A stretch of DNA of 64,000 nt from Ceratothoa steindachneri (Eukaryota; Arthropoda; Malacostraca; Isopoda; Cymothoidae). This document shows, one piece after another, positions 56,138 to 64,000 of the stretch (its first letter is position 1; each line of letters begins with the position of its first letter). The position numbers were made by a program, and so were the translations under genes. The notes below the pieces were generated by a model that made no database searches, had not been told where the DNA came from, and saw nothing but the letters and a program-made list of their open reading frames with translations. The stretch covers positions 150,534,761 through 150,598,760 of the forward strand of contig OZ018331.1 of assembly GCA_963969495.1 (NCBI GenBank). Reading direction: 5' to 3'.

Positions 56138-57835
56138 GAATGCCAGAGGGCATTGCTATAAAGTCATTTCAAGGTGGACGCTAGGCCGAAATCTTATAGA
56201 AGAAGAGAAAGTGACAAGAGCTCTACCGAAGAATAAACTAGACAGCACCTCTTACTTATGTCTTACTACAGATATTTGGTCAACTCGTCACCGTAGTTTT
56301 TTGGGCGTTACAATTCATTGGGTATGTTAAGATTTTGCTCTTTATGAAATATGAAATTAAAAAAGTCTTTACAGCTAGGGAGTTATCAGTTCTTGGCTGA
56401 AAGCAGACCTATTTGTTGGTGAAATTTATCTCGATTATATTAATATGTAAAATTTATAGAAACATTTATGAGGCAAACATTGGACTGTTATATATTTTTT
56501 TACGGCTTGAGGAAGCTGCCCTTGTCCGTCACAGTGGAGTATTGGCATGCTGTCGCTTCAAAGGAGAACATAACTAAATCAAAATTGCTGAACGTATGGA
56601 GAATATCATCCATTAATACGATATTCCCCTGCAGAAAATCACGAGCTCCGTCACTGATAACGACTCTAATTTTGATAAAGCGTTTAAGAGATTGGCAGTC
56701 ACTGCTGCAAATGTGTCCACAGATTCAGAAGATGGAATCCAGATAGATGAAGAAGATCAGGGTGAGCACGAGCTAGAGATAGTTTCTTAATGACAAGTGC
56801 CTTAGATCAGGAAGAAGATCTTTCGTCTGAATCATGCAGCATCAACCTACCTAAGCATGTGTGCTGTGCTTCACACGCAATCAGTCTCTTCGCCACAACT
56901 GATGCAAAACAGGCACTGAAAATATCTTCTTTTGCAAATATCAATCATGCTGCGATGGAGAAATGCTCAGAATTATAAAACAAAAGCTGTCGTCCAAAAT
57001 AAGCAGAGATTATCAAAACTGTTGTCAACTGCTCATTAAAGGTGCCTTGTATTACTAGGTGGATCTCTCTGTTTGATGCATTGTCATTACTTTTAAAACA
57101 CAAGAACAAATTACATCAACGCATGACCTCTCTTTAACTTCCAGTGTTCATAAGTCACGAAACTGAATTTCTTGGGAGTATGTCTCAGTTTTGGTTCCTA
57201 CTGCAGTGGCAATTGATCGCCTACAGAGAGAACAAATCTGTTTTTTTTATGGAGAATTGCTCCCTACCTTGCTCACTGTGAAGCAAAAGCTGAAGAGCCT
57301 TCAGTCACGTTATCTGAAATTTTGCCAACCTCTTTTAAGTGCAGTCATTAAGGGTTTTGGAAAGCGCTACCAATCTTATTTGACCTTGACAAATGAAGCC
57401 AGCGTTACAGATGCCATTATTGAATCAACATGCCACCCATTCTTCAAAATCCGCTGGTTAGATATTAGTATTTCATGGGACAACTCAAGCTACCAAGACT
57501 CTGTTAAAATATTATGATTCAAGCGATTGAGAATTCACCAGAGAGACCCAAAGTTGAATCATCCAGTGGTGTATCGGAGAGTAACGATTATTTTGGATTT
57601 ACGAAATCCACCCAAACACGATCAACGGCAGATTTAGAATTGTTCAGTCACCTTCAGATTCAAATAAAACACTTCGAAGTTCAGATAGATATCCAAAAAT
57701 AAAAAAAAAAGTTTATTTATTAAATATAACACCACCCTTCCGTCGTCAGCTCCTGTGGAACAGCTCTTCTCTTTAGGAGGATTGGCCTTATCTCCAAAAC
57801 GGAGTTCTTTATCTGACGAAACATTTTAGCAACTG
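56138..57835 (+). pseudogene. hAT transposase, catalytic core and dimerisation region, broken
   Basis: Ordered pieces in changing frames: YKVISRWTLGRNLIEEE and YLCLTTDIWSTRHRSFLGVT (56160-56320, the first catalytic aspartate region); SSVTDNDSNFDKAFKRL (about 56650-56700, the second aspartate region); LPKHVCCASHAISLFATTDA (about 56840-56905); NKS...PCITRWISLFDAL (about 56980-57085); LLSAVIKGFGKRYQ (57340-57375) and HPFFKIRWLD (57430-57465); and finally [20 protein letters not shown] (57747-57805), the hAT C-terminal dimerisation motif. Stops (for example 56976-56978) and frameshifts separate them, so it is inactive. The order and motifs are those of ZBED-type hAT transposases. Confidence 0.8.
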
Positions 57836-58228
57836 ATATTACTTTAATGTAATGCTGATATAAATAGCTAACTTAAATTTCATTCTATGGAACTTTTTTT
57901 TTGTAGTACCTAACTCCAATTGTCATCAAATCCTACATTAGTCATTATCATATACAATTTCATTTTAATGGATATTTTTTTGTTGTGATACCAATGGTCC
58001 TTATCGATTGTCATTATATATCATGTATTTGAAATCTATTTAAAAATGAATCTAAATACATTTAATGTATTTAGTATTTAAATAGTAAAGACATTTTCAA
58101 AATGTATTTAATATCTAAATACATTTTTTTCATGTATTTAATATTTAGTATTTAAATACTTTAAATGTATTCTGTGCCCACCTCTGATCACATCTGTGCT
58201 GCCGGGAGATATTGTCGTTACACTAAGT

Positions 58229-58713
58229 CAGTGTTTCCTAAATTTTTTTAAATCGGCGCACACTTGAGATCCTACGAACAATTTCGGGCGCACTATACAC
58301 ATAATTCCGAGTAATAGCTATGTTAATTCAAATAGTATATGAAAGAAACAATGCAATTGAAAATATAAAAAATGCTACATACTTTTACTCATTCTAGTGT
58401 TGATTAGAAAACATGAGCCTGATGTGTCTTAGCGATTTCTTCAGTGTTGATTAGAAACATGAGCCTGATGTGTCTTAGCGATTTCTTCAATGTTGGGGCG
58501 TATTTTTTATAAACAAACTCTCATTTCCTCGTCTGTATCAATAAGAGTTCGTCTCTTTTTGCACTTAATGGTGGTGAGAGTGGAAAACCCTAACTCGCAT
58601 AAATGTAGTGTTTCGAATTGTAGTAAGATTGTCGTAGAGTCGAACGTCGATGCTAGCCGAGGATTGACTCTTCGTTGACGCGCGAATGGAGCACGCCAGA
58701 AATTGGGATTCAT
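58229..58713 (-). mobile_element. Second hAT element, 3' part, minus strand
   Basis: The plus strand starts CAGTGTTTCCTAAATTTTTT followed by a GGCGCACACTT-like end, a typical hAT terminus at 58229. On the minus strand the C-terminal transposase part reads ETLHLCELGFSTLTTIKCKK, then DEEMRVCLSKIRPNIEEIAK and THQAHVS, which matches hAT proteins of the SCAND3/ZBED5 type. The upstream part is missing, either deleted or lost near the assembly gap. Confidence 0.75.
58399..58493. repeat. 46-bp tandem duplication in the hAT fragment
   Basis: GTGTTGATTAGAAAACATGA... and GTGTTGATTAGAAACATGA..., each running to AGCGATTTCTTCA, lie head to tail. They differ by one base of length. The duplication shifts the frame of the transposase remnant. 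Confidence 0.95.
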
Positions 58714-58803
58714 ATCCCAGTGCGAGGGTTAAATAAACAAAATTGAGGGCGGTTTGCATAAATAATCAATTCTTAGAGTTTCTGGGTTTTAGAGAAACTG
58801 ATT

Positions 58804-59003
58804 NNNNNNNNNNNNNNNNNNNNNNNNNNNNNNNNNNNNNNNNNNNNNNNNNNNNNNNNNNNNNNNNNNNNNNNNNNNNNNNNNNNNNNNNNNNNNNNNN
58901 NNNNNNNNNNNNNNNNNNNNNNNNNNNNNNNNNNNNNNNNNNNNNNNNNNNNNNNNNNNNNNNNNNNNNNNNNNNNNNNNNNNNNNNNNNNNNNNNNNNN
59001 NNN
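58804..59003. other. Assembly gap, 200 N
   Basis: Exactly 200 undetermined bases. The flanks are not obviously parts of one element. Confidence 1.
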
Positions 59004-59090
59004 ATATAGCCTAATAGTAGGCTCTGGTGAGTACGGCGACTTATGCCCCAAGTAGGCAGTCGCCAGATGGGGTCCTGAATTTAAAAACAA
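59004..59090 (+). mobile_element. LINE-A 3' terminus
   Basis: AGCCTAATAGTAGGCT (59008-59023, stem AGCCTA/TAGGCT) and GGCGACT (59035-59041) paired with AGTCGCC (59058-59064), then AGATGGGGTCCTGAATTTAAAAAC. The rest of the element is in the gap or absent. Confidence 0.8.
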
Positions 59091-60140
59091 AACAAAAACA
59101 GATCCTCGCTAGAGTCCACCCTCCCGTAGTGCGCGCGACTACGTATGCAGGGAATGAGGCTTAGTGCTCAGCCTCTAAGGGAACTTCCACCACTAGCGCC
59201 CTTGGCACTACGCGACTGGCAGCTGCCCTGACAGAGTCATCGACCAAAAGCTCGTACTCTCCAATTGCGAAAGTGGATTTCAGATATAGCCTAGCTTAGG
59301 GAATGATCACAACCATTGACCCCCCTTGATTACAACCTCCCATCCTGTGTACGCTTCCACTGGTACCTCCCACGACCTTCCCTCATTCCGACTCAACAAA
59401 ACACCTGTATCTCTCAACAGCTTTGCGGATCCTTTACTGTCGTGCCTCTGTCGCCCTCTTTACTACCGACCTGGCTACTTCTTCCCGAGTTGGAATTATC
59501 TCCTTCCTCTTCTCTTCTATTCCTCCTTTATGGCCAGCTGACATGCGATAATGCGATGCCCCGCCTTCCGACCAAACCAATACAAGGCTTTTGCCCGGCA
59601 CCTTTTTCTTACTTCCAAAACTATATTCTGTTTCATCAAGGGCTTTCTTTCTCTTCGCCCTTGTAAAATTTACCCTTCCTAACATATGCTGTTTTTACCT
59701 TCGCGTGATCGCCCCTAAATTGCTATTTTTAAACCCGTTATTCCTATTTAGCTTGATTTTTCTCCGTGATTAAATATAAGTCGGCTAAATTGGCGGCCTG
59801 CATAGGCTTCGTTACAATATTCCTTCCGGTAATTAGACAAATCCAAGGGTAACTTCATTTTGAAAGACTCGAACAAGAAAACTTTGTCGACAGCGCTAAT
59901 TGCCGTCGAGACCCTGCAACCAATATCATTTTTTTTGCCAAATCGAAACACCTGTTGGTATATCTCTGCGATGCCCTGGTTGATATTGGCTCAACACTGC
60001 CACATTTATGGCATCCCAATTTCCATCCTCTTCATTTGCAGGTCAAGGTACACCCGATCCGCTTTCCCTTTCAAGCTACCGGTTATGCTCGCCGATCCCT
60101 ATGGCAAGTGTCAATTTCCGCCTTCCCCTCAAATGCCCTA
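59091..60140 (-). pseudogene. Unassigned region, possible retroelement gag remnant
   Basis: The minus strand is open over 59748-59951 and continues, with stops, to about 60160. It contains EGDSERFFRAFEGKAEI, then KGKAEIVYLDLQMKR in another frame, then KVFLFESFKMKLPLDLSNYR and RQFSRLIFNHGE. The spacing of an LP-x-D-L-x-x-Y motif and a following short helix is reminiscent of the capsid part of Ty3/gypsy Gag. This is weak, and no protease, RT or LTR is found next to it. Confidence 0.22.
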
Positions 60141-60339
60141 AAAAACCGTTCCGAGTCGCCCTCGTCAAAATTGGGCTATAGGCTCAATTGCCTAAACAGC
60201 CTTCTCACTCTCGCTGCGCCCGCAATTCTCCTAATTCTTTTAATCTTATTTAGGGAGGGGGGGTCAACCGTTCAATCGCTAGCCTGGCCTTGCGGATTTG
60301 TAACTCTTCATTCACGTCGAATCTATCGCTACATTCCGC

Positions 60340-60610
60340 GCTTTGTCCCCTCACTGTTCGGTCCCAGTGCGGGGGAGGGATCTTCGCATATGTTCCCTGT
60401 TCCAGTACCCGGACCACTGGAGTCGCTCCTGCTTGTGCTGCTCGGGACGGATTCCTGGACACAGACTTAGGCTCCTTCTTGCAGGAGGTTGGCCTCATGT
60501 TTGTAATTTGTTTGGTTTTTAAGGTAGCCTAGTAATGGACTGGTTTTCTTTTAATTATTGCAACCTATGCCCTCATTGACACTTGCCAGATGAGGGCCTT
60601 TAAAGAAACA
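60340..60610 (+). mobile_element. LINE-A-like 3' fragment
   Basis: Residues YVPCSSTRTTGVAPACAARD then LDTDLGSFLQEVG correspond to the last 50 residues of LINE-A ORF2. A 3' UTR with GTAGCCTAGTAATGGACTGG and TTGCCAGATGAGGGCCTTTAAA follows. Both hairpins are degraded. Confidence 0.6.
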
Positions 60611-61117
60611 TAAACGCTACATTTCGCTACCTAGCCCCTGCCGTTTGTTCTTTGATTCCCTCGTTAGTATCGACTTGTAAACCAACCGCCCCGCAATAAC
60701 TGCCCAACCTATCCTTTGTTCACGATTTAGCGTCTGGATATTCTCTCTACTCGCTATTTCGATTCATTATCTCCTAGAGAAGGTATCTACTAGAGCTTCC
60801 ATACTGGTTGGAGTTTCCAAGAATTCATCAATGAAAGAAGCCATTGCCAATTAACGGACACCCAACTTTCCTCCACAAAATTATACCAAGAAATCACACA
60901 TCTCCTCCACACACACCCCTCCTTCCTACTCTCTAAAATACCAGCCACTTCATTTGTACTTCTTACTCGAAGCGACCACAACAAACTATTTGTCCACGGG
61001 GTCGCGAACAAAGGCTTTGTTTTTGCACAAAATAAGGCGAAAAAGAATACCAACCAGACAACCATTTAGGTGATTTTGATCCCAACTACCCTCGTAACCG
61101 CAACCAACGCAGACTCC
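60611..61117. other. Unassigned DNA between LINE fragments
   Basis: No gene. One minus-strand frame (60790-61065) stays open, but its composition (Trp, Phe, Leu rich) looks like chance. Confidence 0.4.
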
Positions 61118-61570
61118 AAGCGATCGGTTTGTGATTTATGTATAGCTAATCACAAATCGCCCGGATGGTCTCGAGCTACTCAAATCTCGACGCCGCTTTG
61201 TTCGCAGGATCCATGACGCTGAAGCATTTGCGAAGCGGGAGGGTCTCAAGATTGTCCTCTGTTGGGTTCCTGGACATGGAAGTATTGTGGTAAATGAGCC
61301 TGCTGATGAAGGCCCAGACTGGGTGATATTCCCGCATGTTACTTGTCCTGGGACGACCGGAGTCGCTACAGTTTGTCGCTTGTACTCAGGACGGGTTCGT
61401 ACACACCGAACTATTGTTCAGTTTTTGGGAGGAAGCTGGCCTCCTGCACTGTTGGGTGACGCGCGCCGTGGGTAGACAGGCCTTTATCCGACTTAGGAGT
61501 GATGTCGGGGTGGGTTCCTTTTTGTTTTAAATATACCCTAATCATTATGCTGGCTATGCAGGCAGTTGCT
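61118..61570 (+). mobile_element. LINE-A-like 3' fragment with RNase H end
   Basis: DRFVIYV then ...FVRRIHDAEAFAKREGLKIV and LCWVPGHGSIVVNEPADEG match the RNase H domain. A deletion then joins it to the extreme C terminus (QDGFVHTELLFSFWEEAGLL). A degraded tail (CTGGCTATGCAGGCAGTTGC) follows. Confidence 0.65.
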
Positions 61571-61597
61571 TGGAAAAAGTAAGAAAAAACAAAACAG

Positions 61598-62015
61598 AAT
61601 GTGCCAGTCTAGGGTGTCTTCCACTGCATTTAGTGTTTTGGTTGCATGCACGGACCCCTAAGGGAGGCCGAGCCTCTCGGACGCCTGAGCTTGCCTTTTC
61701 TTTTTTATTTTGTCTCGGTTAGGTTGGGTTTTATGAGGGTTATTGTTTTGCCCTATTTTTCCCCTTACCTTCTCTCCCCTCCGAATCGAACCGGTTACCT
61801 TGCGGGATGCAGCGCTCCCCTGAACCTTTCTGTCAAGATTGCTTGGTCCCCGACACCTCTTGGTTCAGTGGCCTACTAGTCTTGGGAGAGGGGCTTAGTG
61901 AGCGGGACCTGTACCACTACAGGATATTGGGGCCAGATTCGGTAACCTCTAACGGTTTTTTCTTTGGGCTACTTTTAGAAATTTTCGATAAACATTTTTT
62001 TTTCAAGTACTGTTA
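61598..62015 (+). mobile_element. LINE-A-like 3' scraps
   Basis: 61598-61625 matches the ECPSLGDLR codons of ORF2. 61640-61720 resembles the 3' UTR hairpin region (GCATGCACGGACCCC...GGACGCCTGAGCTTGC). 61807-61920 matches the zinc-like C-terminal segment (MQRSPEPFCQDC). The order shows at least two separate 5'-truncated pieces. Confidence 0.5.
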
Positions 62016-63009
62016 GTATCGAACCTCCCCGTTGTTAGGGGCTATTCTCTACTGGTTTTGAAAGGGAAAGTTAAATGTCTTCTCCAAAGATACTTTGAGA
62101 CGAGTTGAGTACCACATTCTCTTGTTAGTTGGTAGTTAGTTGTAGGAAGTGATGAAAGGCGACTTGAATATTTGAGAATTAGGTGTTAAAGTTTGACGAG
62201 GAGAATGAGTTTGTTAAGAGGCTGCACGATGGAGTCTGAAACGCATTTGACTGATTTAATATTGCGTGAAAGAGAACCAAAGTTGCCTGCAATGCAAAAT
62301 ATTTGACAAATCGCTGCACTACAAAATAATGAAACTAAACACTCGCCTTAATCAGCCAATGAACCGAAAATAACTTTCCGTTAATATACACTAACACTAT
62401 TAAATATCTATCCTTAAGAGTGAGAAGTTAATTTGAAAAGGTGAGATGAGATTGATAAGGAATACCATCGCGACGCCGGTCCTTTCCTATTTGCGCGAAA
62501 GAGGCTACACGGCAAAACGTGTGTACCCAATTGTATCTCCGACCTCTACTTTAAAAGAAAAAAATGTGTAACTGAAAATAGGAGGAGGTCCCGTACTCAC
62601 CAGAGAGGGTCCAAGATCGATGCAAACCCCTCCTAATTCTAAAGTGTGTATTTACGTTCCCCTCAAACTCAATTTGGGGGATGGTATCATAAATGCGTCC
62701 ATGGAATGGCACATCCACCTAACCCTTCCAATGGACCAAGAAAATCAGGGGGGGGGGGTGACCACTTTCGTATCAAATTTCAACAACAAAAGTCTCAAAC
62801 ACACCAAATGATCAAAGACTTAAACACGTGAAAAAATAGACAGACGAACGAGGGAAGGGGAAATCCACAGTTCGAAAATTTTTTTTAACAGTACATAGTT
62901 CAACATTTGTTTTTGTTGTTTTTTTTTGTCCCTTAGATCAGGTGCAATTCAAAGTTTGTTGTATCAAGTGGCAACAGTTTTTTTATTTATTTATTTTTTT
63001 TTCATTTTA
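62016..63009. other. Unassigned DNA
   Basis: No gene or repeat recognised apart from a G run at 62750-62758 and T-rich tracts at 62878-63010. Confidence 0.45.

Positions 63010-63082
<73 letters not shown>
63010..63082. repeat. (AC)n microsatellite
   Basis: About 36 AC units preceded by a TTTA/TTTTA tract. Confidence 0.97.
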
Positions 63083-63086
<4 letters not shown>

Positions 63087-63399
63087 TTAGATTCGTTAAC
63101 CATTTATAGTTCACAGCAGTATTTATACATTTTTTTTTGCATTGAATTAAAATAGTAAAGGGTGGTGGAACCGATTATTGCAAACATATTAGTTAAGTGC
63201 ATGTATGTGTTAATTTTTAAATATAGTGCACTCATATGCTTATGAAAGCCTACCATTTAATCTTTCTATATGCTTAGAGAAACACACAAGTAATTAGTTT
63301 CATCGCCCATCATTAAGAAGAGAAAATAATACGGAGAGTTCATGTATACTCATATATTTACCAAAATTAATGACTTGAAGGATTGCTGTACTATTCATT
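63083..63399. other. AT-rich DNA, nothing recognised
   Basis: No feature supported. Confidence 0.45.
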
Positions 63400-64000
63400 T
63401 TATTCAATGAAGTCGCTGTTGACCCAACCATAGCCTCCAGGCCGCAGCGCTTTTCGACGGTCCCCCTGCTTAAACGGGGACTTGTTGCTCTCTCTCAACC
63501 ATGCCTCACACATAATAGTCCAGGGGGTTGGAGTTTGGGAGGTCAGATGTTCGAATGATATGGTCAATCAAATAAATTGTTTGAGAGCCAAGACTTAGTC
63601 CTCCTACTTGTGTGGCGCACGTCCGCTCTTCCAGCCACCACCTCTTGGATCCAGGGCAACACCAACTCCTCCAGGTACTTGATTTAGCCATCCGTACTGA
63701 GTCTGAGACCATCCGGAAAGATAAACGTAGTCATCGCTACTGATTACCCAAAATACCATCATGTGGACCGGAAGCTTGGTCTTCAGACTATCTGTACACC
63801 TCTGGGGAACACAGCAAGTTAGAGGTTGTTTTGAGAGTTCACCAAATGGTCCTGGTAGAAATTCATTTCGTCTTGATAAGGACCAAAATCATGCTTGGCA
63901 CCTTTCTTCTGCTTGTCCTTCATCTTCTGTTACAGAAGCTGACTCGTTCTCATCTTTTATAATTATAGGCGGATGTCCTTATCCACTAACTGCCTGATGA
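63400..64000 (-). pseudogene. Tc1/mariner-superfamily transposase, C-terminal part, broken and cut by the window
   Basis: Read on the minus strand: KTKLPVHMMVFWVISSDD, then degraded pieces (GWLNQVPGGVGVALDPRGGG, KSGRAPHK), then NSNPLDYYV followed by a stop, and finally SDFIE before TAA at 63402-63400. Known Tc1/mariner-type transposases have the order MVFGVISSDG, YIKCLEEVVLPWI, GRPYVWQQDSAPCHTS, SPDxNPLDYYVWG and a C terminus GGFIE or GDFFE, which fits. Several frame changes and a stop replace the Trp of DYYVWG. The N-terminal half lies beyond the window's right edge. Confidence 0.75.

Larger units (their letters stand above)
51138..58186 (+). mobile_element. Dead hAT element, split by repeats and a mariner
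   Basis: An N-terminal BED finger (51138-51352), a linker piece (51619-51877) and the catalytic and C-terminal parts (56138-57835) of an Ac/ZBED-type hAT transposase lie in order on the + strand. The 4.2 kb between the second and third parts contains a (TA)n tract, an AT-rich tandem array, another (TA)n tract and a mariner. The 3' end has repeated AAATACTAAATA-like subterminal motifs (about 58030-58170) and finishes CCCACCTCTG (58186). Confidence 0.7.

Noticed and set aside
59091..60160. Confident call of a Ty3/gypsy element
   Set aside because: Only a weak gag-like stretch is seen. No LTR, protease, RT or integrase is found nearby.
1..64000. CRISPR arrays, bacterial operons, rRNA or tRNA genes
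   Set aside because: No regularly spaced direct repeats, no ribosome-binding-site-led gene runs and no convincing cloverleaf or rRNA-like segment were seen. The sequence is eukaryotic.

Overview
The window looks like draft genomic DNA from an arthropod, most likely a crustacean. Evidence: spliced animal-type genes, no bacterial operons, AT-rich single-copy DNA, a 200-base N gap, and many broken retroelements and transposons of types common in crustacean genomes. The species cannot be fixed from the sequence. The only clear host gene is a homologue of loquacious/TARBP2, which encodes the double-stranded-RNA-binding partner of Dicer. Its last three coding exons lie on the + strand at 10311-10451, 30870-30981 and 37622-37758. 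Splice phases are compatible, and the joined product aligns without a gap to the C-terminal part of insect Loquacious, including the third dsRBD.

Positions 1-37621 are mainly intron of that gene, filled with copies of one non-LTR retrotransposon family (called LINE-A here; I/Jockey group, RNase H-bearing). All recognisable LINE-A copies in the introns are on the + strand, the same sense as the gene. Copy 1 (1-6665) is broken. A very degenerate copy lies at 7960-9410. A structurally complete copy (13862-21060) has two tandem 5' UTR monomers, an open 815-residue ORF1, an open 1276-residue ORF2 with intact endonuclease, reverse transcriptase and RNase H motifs, and an 18-base A tail. Broken copies follow at 21061-23447, 24105-30215, 31590-32552 and 32553-37575; the last ends only about 46 bases before the final loqs exon. 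Smaller items in the introns are a CR1-like fragment (7355-7890), a TA-flanked MITE (11173-11643), a mariner fragment (12420-12483) and an unidentified dispersed repeat (about 12736 and 31221).

Positions 37759-46870 are mostly AT-rich DNA without recognised genes. They include a GC-richer stretch at 39770-42300 that I could not assign, an unrecognised protein-like segment ending at a possible splice donor (43678-44069), and a broken CR1-like reverse transcriptase (44690-45985).

Positions 46870-50870 hold a second RNase H-bearing LINE (LINE-B), lacking ORF1 and broken. Positions 51138-58186 hold a dead hAT element (BED finger and transposase in pieces), interrupted by microsatellites, an AT-rich tandem array and an internally deleted mariner (54888-55802). 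A second hAT fragment on the minus strand (58229-58713) precedes the N gap (58804-59003). After the gap come several 5'-truncated LINE-A-like 3' ends (59004-62015), an AC microsatellite, and at the right edge a broken Tc1/mariner transposase on the minus strand.

There is no operon, RNA gene or CRISPR array that I can support. The main biological interest is the same-strand accumulation of LINE-A, including an apparently coding-competent copy with its own polyadenylation signal, inside a gene of the small-RNA pathway, together with conserved pairing in the LINE-A 3' ends.
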